From: Microplitis mediator
Taxonomy: Eukaryota; Arthropoda; Insecta; Hymenoptera; Braconidae
Direction: 5' to 3'
Assembly (NCBI RefSeq): GCF_029852145.1
Contig: NC_079978.1
Coordinates: forward strand, 14,249,153-14,313,152
Length of the DNA: 64,000 nucleotides
The notes under the pieces were generated by a model. It was not told where the DNA came from and did not search any database. It saw nothing but the letters and a program-made list of their open reading frames with translations. The position numbers and the translations under genes are program-made. Positions 30,055-43,131 of the stretch are shown here, piece by piece. Within the stretch, counting starts at the first letter, position 1. Every line of letters begins with the position of its first letter.

Positions 30055-32001
30055 ATCGTATGTTAGATCAATGTTTTTTATTTAATAATAATTGTTATAG
30101 TCAATCAAGTACTTCAGTATTTTTTTTTAAACACTTTCTTAAAAACGTAATCTTTATTTTAAAATTTACTGCAATCTTCTGTTTCTTTTCTTACTGGTTT
30201 TTTACTAACACAGAATTTATTGGAATCGTTCTGTTACTTTTCCCTCTCATAAATGAATAATATTTTTTTATTAAATCCGAAAAATAGGAATTTACTATGG
30301 CAACATGAAATAAGTTATATTAATTATTCATTTATATTAACCATGCACATGCGTAGTTAATAAAATTAACTGCTGGAAGATGAAGTCACTTCCCTACAAC
30401 TGACCTTCTATTTTTTTACTACGAAACTCTTCCTTTTAAAATTTCCAACCCTACCTAATATTTATTTCCCCAAATTAAAATTCAAAACATCATCATACAA
30501 ATTAATTATTTGGATCACTTCCAAATGTTTCTTAAATTTCTTCCTAAAGTTTTCTAATTAATTGTTTTTCAAAAATTATTATTTTATTAACTAATAATTT
30601 GATACATAGATTAGCAAGATTAAATATTTATTCAAGTTTCATAACAATTATAATTAATTTAGAAAAAATTATTTTTTTAATTAAACAGCTGTTAATTAGT
30701 AAATAATTTTACGCGCGCATTTATATATACAGTCGAGTCGCGTTATGAGTCCGCCTACAGGGGTCGTAGGGGTATATAATTCTAAGAATTCCTGTACCCC
30801 CACTTCTGTTCAGTAGTCGATTATACTTCCCCTACTTTACAAGTCCATAATTATTAGTCCATTAATTTATAATTAATTATTTAACTATTTATTATAATAA
30901 TACGGTTTCTATTATTATTATTATTATAGCAATAGTATTTATTAAATATCTTATTAAAAGTTGTATTTTGTATTTTAATTAAAAAATAATATTTAATTCG
31001 TCTCACCAACGTTCCGGTCTCATATCATGGAGGGAAAATATCTTGATGAGAAATATAAGTCGACGGACTCATAACGAGCGGACTCAACGCGATTCGACTG
31101 TATATACAATAGTTTGTCTATTGTCATATATTTCTACACAATTTCCGGCCAATAAAATATTCGGAAAAGTAGCATACTTCCGTCGTATTTTTCTTCCCTA
31201 CTCTACAGTCAAGCACAAGAAGACGAACAATATTCGCTTCATTGCTCAATCAGAAATAAAATTCGTAATCGACAGACGCCATCGATTGCTACTCGTGATT
31301 TATAAAGTCTTCAAATCGTTAACAGTTCTTGAAATCGTATATTTTTACAAAAAAAATAAATAAATAATTATCAAAAATTTTTATATTCTAAATAAACGTT
31401 AATTTAATAATTACTCAAGGTAAGCATGTGGACTACATTAACTGAATGATAACGGGTTTTATAATAATAATTTTTCATACAATCGAAGCTTATATTGTTT
31501 CGAAAGGATTAAAAAAATTTTTGTTTGATGTGTAAAAATAACAATTAAAATATCAAATATACATTTATTAATCCACCCTTAAACTGTATTATAAAATTCA
31601 AAAGCGATTTTTCATTTTTTGCATATTTTCTTCTATTTGATGAATCGAGAATTCTCTCCGAGTCACGCTGTTGGTTTTCTTTTTTGGCTAGGATTTCTTA
31701 AATAATTAATTCAATAATTAAGTTCAGAAATAAAATTACGTATTTATAAAAATATTACTTTTTTTTTATTATTACTCAGTAATCTATTGTATTAACGAAA
31801 ATTTTTTTAATTAATTTAATAGTTGCATAAATATTTTTTTTTTTTTTTTTTTTAACAGGCAGCAATTTTTTTCAATATCTAATTCTGTGGATAAATGCTC
31901 TTCAATAATCACTAACAGCCATTTTGTACAAAATCAGCCTGTCAAAATTACCTACGTTTTTTTTTTTTTTCACAATACAAAGATAAAAAAAAACAGACAA
32001 C
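30055..32001. other. 1.9-kb intergenic with a pogo/mariner-type MITE
   Basis: Apart from the element at 30730-31100 this is AT-rich sequence with an 18-T run before TTAACAG (near 31840-31858), which could be a splice acceptor of a 5' UTR exon for the next gene. No conserved frame seen. Confidence 0.45.
30730..31100. mobile_element. pogo/mariner-type MITE (371 bp)
   Basis: Inverted ends CAGTCGAGTCGCGTT and CAGTCGAATCGCGTT, each next to TA (30728-29; 31101-02), continue as ATGAGTCCG. TA duplication and CAGTCGA-type termini fit Tc1/mariner, probably the pogo branch. The middle is AT-rich and non-coding. Confidence 0.75.
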
Positions 32002-32262
32002 ATGTCGAACGGAATTCCATGCAGAGTTCAGGACGTATCATCATCGCGTGTACCGCTTGAAATATGTGAAGCATTTATCGAGGAGGTTAAACGTTGTTTA
32101 AAAGATGACCCAGATGACAATTCCGAACGCTTTTTTGATTGTTTGCGCGACTATCACGATGGGCATATCACACGATTACAGGTTTTAAATCGAGGTAGTG
32201 AAATTTTAAAGAATTATCCAGCTCTTTTAGAACAATTCAAAACATTTATAGTTTTAGAGTAA
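32002..32262 (+). CDS. Stand-alone PAH-like (Sin3-type) mini-protein
   Basis: A single uninterrupted 86-residue frame with a good start context (AACATG) and stop. Residues about 22-84 look like one paired amphipathic helix domain: AFIEEVKRCLKDDPDDNSER, FFDCLRDYHDG, VLNRGSEILKNYPALLEQF, KTFI. That is the pattern by which Sin3 PAH domains are known (helix 1 FLxxVK, FLxxLxxY, VxxLFxxxPxLLxxF). Sin3 proteins carry three or four such domains in about 1,500 residues; here there is only one and nothing else. It could be a free PAH adaptor that binds Sin3-interaction peptides, or a partial retrocopy. Codon use is less AT-biased than the surroundings, supporting coding status. The domain call comes from pattern reading alone. 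Confidence 0.6.
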   Translation: MSNGIPCRVQDVSSSRVPLEICEAFIEEVKRCLKDDPDDNSERFFDCLRDYHDGHITRLQVLNRGSEILKNYPALLEQFKTFIVLE

Positions 32263-33892
32263 TTTTTTCTCATTTAATTTAATAAAATTATGAATTTTTT
32301 TTTTCAAATTATAATTACAAAAGCCACTTTGAGATAGTTCATTTTTTAAAAATTGTATTTAATATTTCTGGTATATCTATATAACAAAAAATAAAATAAA
32401 AGTAATGAACTTGTGTCATTACAAATAATCAAATACACGTAACATAAAGTTCAAATATTGAATTATATTTTAAGGAATAAATGCTGTAATGTATTAGTTA
32501 TGCCAAATAATGAAAAATATTGTAATTAAATTATAATTGAATGATTAAAAAATTTTAACTTTTGTTAGATTATCATTTCATTGTAATATCGGTAAATTTA
32601 ATGCTTATAAATATTTCCAACTGAAAAATAAAATAATCTATGTAATGAATTTGTATTGTAGAATAAGCTATCAGTTTATGTATACATGAAAATTTTATAT
32701 CGGTCCTAATACAAATCAATAAGTATTCATATAATCTCTTCAAAAATGACTAATAAAGAAAATTCCTGAGTATTAAGTTGTATATTATTGAATGAAATTA
32801 CTTATAAAAAAAGTAGCACAACAGTTCTTACTAAAACAAACTGTATATGAAAAGCACGCAGTTTGTGAGTCATGATTTTTTTAGTAGATTATACAAGTGT
32901 TTACTAATTACACGGTCTTGATAAAAGGAAAATGTATTGTTTGTGCATAGTAAAGTTTCTTGATTTTGTTTGAAAAGAATAATTTTATTCAGCAGAAAAA
33001 CAGATACATTGCATTAATAAGTATAAAATCATCTTAAAAATACTTCAACTTATTAATAATATTATTAGTTAGCTTGCTACCAGTGGTAGGTCTCACTAAT
33101 TTAACTTAGATATTAGTAGGTATGCCAAGAAAATTAGCAAAATTTATTGTAATGATAATAGATGTAAAAAAATTACTGCTAAAAAAAAACATCTAACTAA
33201 AAAAAATATATATAAATAACTAAATATATACACTATATGCAAGGCACTGGGCCTGTCACTTGGTGACACTCCTAATTGGGTTTTACTAGTTGGTGCAATT
33301 AGCAAAGTTTCTTGACTATTGAAATATATAATATTATATATCTATTTATCTATGATAAATTTTTTCGTGATGCAGATTCCACTATGCTACAAAATTTATT
33401 AATTCTATTTAGAATCATTATATTCTCAAGCTAAAAACTAACGAAGAAACTTGGTATCTTGAAAATTGACTTACCCTTTGTTTGTTTTGGTTCGCAAGTT
33501 TAAAAATCATAGAAAATCTTTTGTATAAAAAATCATTTTCATTATTCATAAAAGCCCGTTGAATTTGGTAAAGGAGAATCAAACATATTTTAAAACTCTT
33601 GATTTATAAAAGACTGTCATCTTTAAATCTGACTGATATTTTGTTCATTCTGATCCAGTTTGAAATTCGCAGAGTAAAATACCTGCAATTGAACGGTTTT
33701 ACCAACTTTTGATAGTGTGGCCACTCTGCTTATTTTTTTGTAGTTATAGTTTACTTTGGCGCTAACAGTAAATTCTTACTTAATCATTGAAAGATCATAT
33801 ATCGTGTGCACGTTTCTATTAAAAAGTAATATTCACTTCAAAACTTGAGAGAATTTAGAATTTTTTTTAAATTACCTAACCCTTGATTCAAA
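32263..33892. other. 1.6-kb intergenic
   Basis: 3' flank of the PAH-like gene with poly-A signals (AATAAA-like at 32390-32400), then AT-rich sequence. I see no genes or clear repeats. Confidence 0.4.
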
Positions 33893-34766
33893 ATGGCAGC
33901 ATCTTCGGGCATGGAGTGTGGTGATTTTTTAGAATTTCAGGTATTTTTTTAAATAAAATTAAAAAAGTTGAGCATCAAAATTAATTTTTAACAATACAAA
34001 ACATTATTACTATTCTTATTTCAAGTAATTAAAATATATTACCCATTATAAACTTTTAAAAATATTAAAACTCATCATAACCCTCACCGGGGACGAAACT
34101 CCAATAAAAAAAATTTCAATACGTATTTAAATAATTTTGTAAAACAGTTCGAATAAATTGTCTTATTCAAAATAATATATTAAAAATTATTCATAAATTA
34201 CAAATAATCTTAAATTTATTTTTAATGTTTAAAACTGTGTAATATTTGTGTTAATTTTTACCGGCTTCAGTTTGAAATTAACTCGATTTGTAAAATTAAA
34301 ATTATAAAAAAATTTTATTAAATATTTAATTTAAAAAATGACATTAATAAATTACTTAATAAATAATTTTTTATTTCAGGATTCCTTACAAAAAATGCGA
34401 CAATTAGATGATAAAATAATTTACTTATTAAATACAACTATTCCGACAGAATCATTTAAAGGACAAGTAGATGCAACAGCTACATGTAAGGATTTATTTC
34501 AACGAATTCAATCAGGTCATGCACAACGTGAAATAGCAATTAAAAAATGTATGGATGAATCACGTGAGAAAGTCAAAAAATTCAAAGAAGCCAAAGACAA
34601 AAATCCAGATGATATATCAGTGCTTAAACAATTAAGAAAAGAACAAACTACTTTAAGACTACTTGAATCTGAACTAGGTGTTGAAGAAATTGTTAAAAAC
34701 CGCACCAATCAAATTTATCTTACAAAATGTCGTGGCTTTTATAAACCAAACACCTCAGACTCTTGA
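33893..34766 (+). CDS. MIX23: MIX23 / CCDC58 mitochondrial intermembrane-space protein
   Basis: Two exons, 33893-33940 and 34380-34766, give 144 residues, the family's usual size. It aligns with human CCDC58 throughout: MAASSGMECGDFLEFQ at the start, MRQLDDKIIYLLNTTIPTES, SVLKQLRKEQTTLRLLESEL, VEEIVKNRTNQIY and a C-terminal KCRGFYKP. The four cysteines of the family (near residues 9, 52, 74 and 134) are kept. MIX23 is imported into the intermembrane space and supports the Mia40 oxidative import route. There is no cleavable presequence, as expected. It converges with the FAM162-like gene, with 439 bp between the stops. Confidence 0.9.
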
Positions 34767-35205
34767 AAATAATTTACAATAAAATAAATCACATTTTTTT
34801 TTTATTACATAATTATGTGAAGAAAATAATACGAATTTTTATTAAATTAGTAGTTACAAAATCATTAGTTAAAATGTGATTGTAAATTTGGTGAAAATTT
34901 ATTATCATTTTCTTTCTTTTTTTATGTAATAGAATGTTGCCAATAATTTTATCAAATTTTAATCAGCATTTTATTAATAAGGGATGAATAGTTAATAAAT
35001 TATATACATCTTTATAAAACTTTTTATCATATTTTTTCTTTTTTACATACAGTTTACATTGTACATAGATAAAATAATTACAAAAAAAGCAAAAATTAAG
35101 AATTTTTATAGCTTACATTGAATAAAAATAGTTGTTATTATTGATCGATAAAATTATTAACATTGACCTGTTAACTATAATACATTAGTTCTTTAAATAT
35201 GATAA
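34767..35205. other. Convergent 3' region, MIX23 and FAM162-like
   Basis: Short AT-rich spacer between two stop codons; it should contain both 3' UTRs. Candidate poly-A signal AATAAA on the plus strand at about 34781. Confidence 0.45.
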
Positions 35206-36023
35206 TTATTTTATATCAGTTTGCTGTTTCAAGCTATTTTTATATTCAGCAGTAATTTGACGACGTATTTCATCGTGTTGTGTTTTCATTTCTTCCATTT
35301 TTTCACTTTTTCTCATTTTACCCATGGATATTATTACTATACAACCCAATATTGTGAATACCATCATCCAATTGGCAATACGAATTCGACATTTACTCAT
35401 GGCAGTTTGCATAAGATCAACTCTATAATTCATAAAATTATAACAATTTATTATATAAAACAAATTTTAAATTAAAATTTATCAGTCATTCTGGGGAGTA
35501 GTTTTTTTAGTTTTAAAAGTAAAAATATTTGAAAATATTTTAATTTCAATAAAATAGTGTTTTTTTCAGCTGTATAAATTTTGGGTTTTTGATTTAGAAT
35601 GATCGCTTAAAATAACTTATCACTTACGGAACACGATCAGGCACATCCTTAATGCTAGGATATTTTTTTGAAAATACTAAAATTCTTTTTTGAAAATTGG
35701 TAGGACTGACAGAATCTGTATCTAAATTTAAAAAAAAAAGGAATTACGTAAGTTTGTAATGAATTAAATTGAATACACGTTTAAAAAATTGACAATCAAC
35801 GATCTCAACAAAACTTTTTAGGCTGAAGAGATCATCAATTATTCTTTACTCATTGAATAGTAAAAATAAAAAAGTATATTTAATTACTATATTTAGGTTG
35901 GTTAGATGTTCCCTGAGTACTTGATCCCGATTCTGACGTTTTAGTATCTCGTAAAATAGAGTTGGTCTTAAATCCTCTTATATTTCTTATAAAAGGACGC
36001 AGACGAATCATTGAACCAGACAT
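35206..36023 (-). CDS. UPF0389/FAM162-like mitochondrial membrane protein
   Basis: Three exons, 36023-35888, 35721-35628 and 35422-35206, in phase, 148 residues. The N-terminus is basic and Ser-rich without acids (MSGSMIRLRPFIRNIRGF), like a mitochondrial targeting sequence. Then comes the family core PTNFQKRILVFSKKYPSIKD and DLMQTAMSKCRIRIANWMMV, one hydrophobic helix (FTILGCIVIISMG), and a Lys/Glu-rich tail. Insect UPF0389 and vertebrate FAM162A/B share this arrangement. FAM162A is linked to hypoxia-induced mitochondrial apoptosis in mammals; the insect role is not established. Confidence 0.8.
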
Positions 36024-37465
36024 TTTTCTGAAAATATAAATTGCAAAATTTGTAAACAAATCTCTATAGTAATTTACGAATTAATAAAATCTCATATTTT
36101 TATTCGTTAATAGTAAACCTAATAAAAGTTTACTATATTTATTAATTTATTTAATTTTAGAAATTTAAAAATCAAGAAATTATGTTTATAATTATCTTTA
36201 TGACATTCATAAATCATTCAGATTATATCTACGCAACAAAAAAACTTGAGAAAAAATGGAATTAAATTACAAATTAATTAGTATAAAAATAATAAGTAAT
36301 TTATGTTACATAAAAATTACAATTTTAAATTGTCGGAGTTGTTAATAATTTTAAAAAATTTTAACAAACTTTTAGATCTAATTCGTCGTTTAAATTCTTA
36401 AAATTTTTGTTGTTGTTAGAATAATGAAAATAAATCATTTTAAATATACTTCAATAATAATTATACATACGTGAGTATTGTATACAAATACAATTAGTTT
36501 TTTATCATGACCTTTTTAATTGACAATGAACATAAAAACTTATTCTCTCGATTTTTCAATCTTCTCTCACGCACCACGCAAAATACTGTTCAGCTGTGCA
36601 CGTACACAAATAACAGTAACGTATGACATTATTTTTTTACCCTACATAAATAATAATTTGTCGTTTATTTAATAGAACAATATAAATTTTTAAAAAATAT
36701 TAATATAAATAAAATAAAGCACTCAATTGCCTTCCTGATTTTATTTCAGCTTTTTAATATATTGAATTAATAAATTAATTTAAAATTAAATGATTATTTA
36801 TTTTCTTATCGATTTGGATTTATTGTTGAAGCCAGTTATTTTAAATTGTATTGAATATAATGGGGAGTCGACTGTTATTTTATTGCTAATTTATTTATTA
36901 TTTTTTTTTTAAATATAATTATTTGTACAAATTTTTTGGTATACAACAATATGAATTTTGTTTTTTTTTTAACACACAAAAATGTTCCAATAAATGAGTG
37001 TGAATGTAGCAGACATGAAACAAATTTAAAATTATAAATAAATAGATTAAATAATGAATAAAATGAAATTTAAAAAAGATGCGCATTAAAAAAATTTTGA
37101 AACTAATAAGTGTATTTTTTATAAACATTATTTTTTTAATTATTTACTCTATTTATTTATAATTTTAAATTGGTCTGATGTCTGCTACATTCACACTCAT
37201 TCCAATAATCGTCAGTTAGTAATTTATTTATACGGTACTTTTGGCGCTTAAAATACAAGCCATAACCTCTTTAAAACTTTTGTTTACATTTTTAATTATT
37301 TATCAACTATATGTTTAATTATAACTAAATGGTAAGAATAGTAACAGTAAACATTTAAAAATTTAATAAAGTTGTGTTTTAAAAAAAAAAATTATTAAAT
37401 TGTTATGAGCGACGAGTAAAAAAAACATTGATCAAGTAAAACGTGAGAACTAAATTTAATTTAAA
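36024..37465. promoter_or_regulatory. Head-to-head region, FAM162-like and NAA40
   Basis: Divergent starts 1.4 kb apart. A less AT-rich patch with CTCTCACGCACCACGC near 36564 and GTGCACGTACAC near 36596 may be the FAM162-like promoter. It also holds a 207-bp MITE. No coding signal. Confidence 0.45.
36994..37200. mobile_element. GCAGACAT-ended MITE, copy 1 (207 bp)
   Basis: Perfect 23-bp inverted ends that start ATGAGTGTGAATG and finish TAGCAGACAT, with an exact 8-bp duplication TCCAATAA abutting both (36986-36993 and 37201-37208). Interior AT-rich, non-coding. Its ends resemble those of the elements at 44143 and 50673. Confidence 0.85.
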
Positions 37466-38437
37466 ATGAAGGTATGTATCGAATTTGATAATATATATGT
37501 AAATTGTACAACTAGATTCTTAATTATATGAGATAATTATTCAATTAATTATTTAGAGTAAAAAAGGACATATAACAAGAAAACAACGCCTGGCAAAAAA
37601 GGAAGCAGAAGCTAAAGCGCTTGTAGACAAAGCAAACTCTCTTGTTGATCCTCTTTCATTGTTAGATTCATTTAAATCTTATACAACAAATAGTAATATT
37701 AAATTTAATTTAAAATGTCATAAAGTAAAAGAATTATCATCAGAATTATTGTCATGGATTTTTGATCTTATGGAGCGCAATATGAAGACACTTTATGAAC
37801 AATCTCATTGGGGGTGGAATAAAAGTTCTAAACATAAAGAACTGACTGAACCGACTGCTTGGTATTTAATTGCATTTTTAGATGACGAACCAGTTGGATT
37901 TTCTCATTTTCGTTATGATTTAGATGATAAAGTTGAAGTTTTGTATTGGTAAATAATCTTATTATTTATTAATTAGACTAAACATTAAGCCAATAATGTA
38001 TTTTTTTGTACATAGCTATGAACTGCAATTAGAATCAAAAGTAAGACGACAAGGTCTTGGACGATTTATGATGAATACTTTGGAGGCATTATCCGTTCAA
38101 AGTGCTATGAAAAAAGTTGTTCTTACAGTTTTAAAGCACAATCCAGATGCTAAAACATTTTTTCAATCATTAGGGTATGTATCAATATTTAAATTATAAT
38201 AAATAATAAAGAGTATTTTCAAATTTCTAAAGATTTTTATTTAGAAAAAGCAGATTTGTTAATATTTTATAAAATATTTTCTCGGAAAATAATAGTTTAA
38301 TGAATTAATCTACAATTCTAAATATGAACTTAAAGATTACTATTTATAATTATAATCAATACTGTTTCAGTTATAAAGTGGACACAACAAGTCCATCAGA
38401 TTGGGAAAATCTAGATTACCTTATTCTAAGTAAATAA
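37466..38437 (+). CDS. NAA40: N-alpha-acetyltransferase 40 (NatD)
   Basis: Four exons, 37466-37471, 37557-37948, 38016-38174 and 38371-38437, in phase, 207 residues. The first exon codes only Met-Lys. The GNAT fold blocks are clear: MERNMKTLYEQSHWGWN, AWYLIAFLDDEPVGFSHFRY, YELQLESKVRRQGLGRFMM (acetyl-CoA site R/QxxGxG, residues 143-148), KKVVLTVLKHNPDAKTFF and a short DYLILS end. NatD acetylates the N-terminal Ser of histones H4 and H2A. The His/Cys-rich tail of the human protein is missing. The exon 2 frame has a stop just upstream and no Met before the core, so the tiny first exon is needed. Confidence 0.93.
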
Positions 38438-38641
38438 AATATCACTGATCATCATTAATATGTACTACTGTACTATAAGCTTAAAAAAAAATTTATTAAA
38501 AAGAAAACGAACATTATTAGTAATTTTTTACATTATTCTCTTCCAATAATTAAGTTACCTTTTGTAAACGGGGCTCTGTAATGTTTCTACTCAAATAATA
38601 ATGGTAAAATAATAAAAATATAAATATTATCTTTATACAAT
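38438..38641. other. Convergent 3' spacer, NAA40 and mannosidase II
   Basis: 204 bp separate the two stop codons, so the transcripts' 3' ends may overlap. Confidence 0.5.
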
Positions 38642-41600
38642 TTAAGACTGTGTTTTGTGAAATAAAATAGCTGAGAGCTGGTGAGGACATAAATTAATGG
38701 TTGGTGATTTAATAGAAGGACCTACATTACTAAAAGTTAATGGTGCTTCACTTATAGTCCAGTCTTCAATGAAATTGAAGAACTTTGTAAGATTTATTTC
38801 TCCATTATTTGATATATTAAAACGCGTTGAGATTAATTCTTCACTCCAACAAATATCAATAGGTTCACGATGCAATACCATACCAACACCTTTACCAGCA
38901 CCTTCAGGTACCGGAAAAACTCGGAGATTAACAATTGATAAATCAATAGGAAGATCAAAACGAAGCGGTGAAAAATGGCCATTATATTCAATATCTGATG
39001 ATGGATGAGGATACATAGCAACAAGAGGATGTAAAAGTTCTTCTGACGCTAATAATCCACCAATAGAAAGTGTTCCTGCAGGATGATTAGGCACTGGTGA
39101 ACTACTGCAGGATTCTTTCTTTTTTTCTAAGACTAGCATAAATAAATGGTTTGTTAATAAATTATCAATAACTCCTTGTTCAAGACCACGACGATCGTCT
39201 TGCATCAATCTACGGTCTTGCATTATCTATAAAACAATACAAATGATAATATTAATGAATAAATCATTAACTTTTTTAACAGCGGTATCAGGTCTTTTGA
39301 TCCCCGACAAAATATTCCTGCAACTAAAAATGAATTTTTGATGTTTACCACAGGGACTATCCATAAGTTACGTAATGCTATTATTTATACTCCCTCCCCC
39401 TGTTCCCCTCACTTAACAAAATTGACTTCTTTGAGCATACTTAAAAATTTTATTAGATAATAACTTGAAGATTATGATAGTATAATAATATTTAACCATA
39501 ACAAATCAATAAATAAACTTGATAACGTTAGTTTTAGCTTTGTTTAGATTTTAAAGAATAGAATCACTATCACCCAAATAGCAAGCGCATGATTCATATT
39601 AAAAAAAAAAAAAAAAAAATTGATACGATAACAGGGGTTATCATATATTTTCGGCTGGGTTTTTTTCGGAAACAAAATCTCTCAATACAAAACACAGACC
39701 GCACTTTGATGCATCACTGTCTAATCTAGCGAAGTGCGCTTTAATTGTTTCATAATATTCGTTTGTTTAAGAGAAAAACTCGGCCAAAGTTGTCATTTAC
39801 TGCACAAGTGCAACAAAGATAGTACCGTTCGTGGACTTGAGTGTAATAAAGAGAAAAGTGCGAATCCCTGATAAGCCTAAATTCATTTGTATTACATCAC
39901 ATTATTTTATACCAACTCTCTCTGCTCTGTAACAAATTACAACTCCCTCCCCTCCATGAAGGTTGCTATGTAATTTATAGATGGGTCTACAATTAATGCT
40001 AACAATGGTTAAGTGATGCTGATGGCACCTTTAAGACTGGATACATTTTTATATATTTTATTAAAAATATATTTTTTCGGAAATATTTTCACCGAGAATC
40101 AAAACCCATGGAACCTTAACAACTTTATTTATAAGTATTGAGATATCTTACTTCAAATTGTCCAGAAGCCATCGATGCAGCTCCTAAAGGTTGTCCAGTT
40201 ATAACTGTCAATCGTGCTTTTTTGTCTTCAATATAACCAGCTGCTGGAAGTGGATAATAATTTGCTTGTGTAGGTAATTTTGGGAATCTTTGACGCTTGA
40301 TCATCTGAAATAAAACCATTAATTAATTAAAATCAGTTAATTATTTAATGTTTTTTTTTTTTTTTCATTCTTAATTTTACACATACATTAAGACCATTTA
40401 GATCAGTGAAAAATTGGTCACCAGACGCAATATTTGTACTTAACCGCATTGCCAATTCAAAATTTTGTGTCTCAGTAATATCAACTTCATTCGAAATATG
40501 AAGTCCCAATCCGTCACTTCCAGGAGAGTTAAATAGCGTATAAATATGTTTAACGTGTGGTAATTGTACAAAGACCCTTGACAAAATAGGTCCTGTGATT
40601 AAATGAATAGTATGATCATTAGTCATATAAATAGGGTCAGGTTCTGGTTTATCTGGAATAAATAAATAAGCTCCACTTCGATGATGTCCTATTCCCTGAG
40701 TTCCATATTTAACAAATTCCAAATGTACTGGAACAGTCGTGTCTCCAATTCGTATGGCTTTTAATAATCCAGATTTTGAAAAAGCTGCTGAAATATCTGG
40801 ACGTTGAGTTATTGAAAACTCTTGTGTTGATGGGAGAGTTTTTAAATTTGTAAATCCTGGTACATCTGATGGTGGTACTGCTGTATTGAATAAAGTTACG
40901 TTAGCTAAATGAACATTGTCAGGTAAATTATTATTGTAAACAGAATGAATTAAATATGTATTGAGTCCAAAGCCAGGTACAGTTACGATAAATGATAATT
41001 CATATCTTGCACCAGATAGTGCTGCTGGGCCAACCCAAACAGGTGATATTTGAGACTGTACTGGTTGACCCATACGATCCGTAACTCTAACATAAGGTGT
41101 CGATACTATTAACGTTTGAACTTTTGTTCGTTTTCGAGGTAATGAATTATAAATAATAACTTTTTTTGATTGTTGATCACTAGTAAGTGAGAGTACATAT
41201 CGTTCACCAATACTTGTATGATGAGATCTAACTTCGTCTAGAGAGAAATAAAGAGATTCTTGTTGTAGAGCTGGTCCTTGTGCACTTCTTAATAAATGTG
41301 CTGTAGATTGTTGAGTTACATGAGCTGTATTATTGAGAGCATTTATCATTTTTTGTGCATAATCTATAACAACATCGTCTCTAGCTGTACCAGTAACACC
41401 ATCGTGATGCTGAAATAATGAATGCCACTGTCTTGCCTCGATCATACGTTTCTCAATAGTACCTTCTGCCAAATGCTCATGCCCACGTGCCCATGCTATT
41501 GCTGATAATATTTCAGTACCACGTAGTGCACCTAGAAGAACACGATCAAGTCTTTTGTGGAATGGACGTGATGTATAATATCCGCTCCAGTAATCTTGAT

Positions 41601-43131
41601 TTTCATCGGAGTATGTAAAAAAATCACCAGATAAACTTGGTAATTCATTTATATTTTGTTCATCTCTTAATGCATTGAAATAATCGGTCAGTGTTCCAAA
41701 TTGAATATCAACATTTAATTGCTCGTTTTTATTCATATAATCCATTAATTTTTGATAATTACCGTACTGAGCATCCCATTCAGAGCTTTGAGTATAACGA
41801 AAATCATCACCTAGTGGCGCTAAAACTACATTTGATTTAAATAGTTGTGATTTTTTTCTATATTGGTCTAATAATAATTGAGCACGCATTGCTACATTTT
41901 TTTTAGTTATAGATTGAGGTGGAACTCTCCATGGACAGCTCAGTCCAAAATTAGGTAATCGAAAAAAGTCAAATTGACAACAAATTTTAGGATCTGGACC
42001 ACAAGTATGTGGTATATCGTAACTGTAAAATGGCATCAAATGAGTTAACATTTCAGTTGATCCGGTAGTATCCCAAAGTTGACGCCATCTAAATTCAAGA
42101 TGTTTATCTTTGGCTAAACGTTTTTTAACCGCATAATGTACACGTTGAATAAGAATATTTTCTAATCCAGCATTTTTTAATAAATATGGCATAGTAGGTG
42201 ATAATCCAAATGGATCAATAGCCCATCCACTAGTGGGTTGATAATCTAAATTTGTTTTTAACCACTGATGACCAACAGTTAATTGAGTTAATTGTGCCAT
42301 CCAATGTGATACAGCTTCATCTGGCATAACCCAACCACCTGCAACTATTTCTAATTGTCCATCAACAATTAAACGTTTAACCATTTCTCGTGTTGCTTTA
42401 GATTGTTCATCCCACCACAGTTTAAAAAATGATATCTCTGCCCAAATAAATTTTCTACGTTTATCTTCAGCTAATTTCATCACCATATTACTTAATATAC
42501 GTTGTGTTTTTTGACTATAATATTTTTCAAATGTATCCAACCATCCTGGATCATTGTGTGAATGAGGCACAACAAATACTTTTAATTTTCTTTTAGGGTG
42601 CCATTGTTTTTCATCATAACGTATAGCCCAGCCTTGTTTCCAAACACCACCGTCTGGATTATCAAACTCTAATTGACGATACAGATTCAACATTTGAATA
42701 TCAACCTCAGGAGCTTTTTTCATATCAAAATTACACGTCAATAATTTATTTGATAATGTAACATCGTTTGTTTTTATATTATTTATTGAATAATGGACAT
42801 TTTGCATTGAGTTTGATGCTTCTTTTATTGAATCAATAACTTTGTGATGATTATTCAGATCTTCTTCTAACTTAGTCAGTCTATTTTCAAGATGAAGCCA
42901 TTGATTCTAAAAAAAACAAAATACAAACAAAAATAATTAATATATTGATTAAATAGTTAATGAGTTATTAATTTGATAACTTACATTTTCAACAGAATCT
43001 TTTATTGCAGTTTTTTTTGGTGTAAATGTCAGATCTAATAAAAGATACATTAAAAGACAGCAGGCCAAAATACCTCCAGTACCAAGAGCGGCAAAGAATT
43101 TGAAATAACGAAATGTCAATGATGATCTCAT
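38642..43131 (-). CDS. Golgi alpha-mannosidase II (GH38)
   Basis: Four exons, 43131-42985, 42906-40387, 40304-40152 and 39226-38642, in phase, 1,134 residues. It is a type II membrane protein: short cytosolic end, anchor GTGGILACCLLMYLLLDL (about residues 17-34), stem coiled coil, then the GH38 domain. Zinc and catalytic residues are in place: PHSHNDPGW (H164, D168), WAIDPFG (nucleophile D280), PLGDDFR (acid D416) and FQHHDGVTGT (H549). C-terminal beta domains include YFTDLNGL-like and ITGQPLGAASMASG. The enzyme removes two mannoses from GlcNAcMan5GlcNAc2 on the way to complex or paucimannose N-glycans. It closely matches insect alpha-Man-II. The third intron holds a possible degraded transposon. 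Confidence 0.95.
39353..39987. mobile_element. Possible degraded MITE in mannosidase II intron
   Basis: GGACTATCCATAAGTTACGT at the left resembles the complement of the right end, GACCCATCTATAAATTACAT. Inner flanks also share CCCTCCCC blocks. There is no clean target duplication. The block is GC-richer than the neighbouring introns. Confidence 0.4.

Noticed and set aside
31043..31363. 106-residue plus-strand frame
   Set aside because: Begins inside the right end of the pogo-type MITE; no conserved features.
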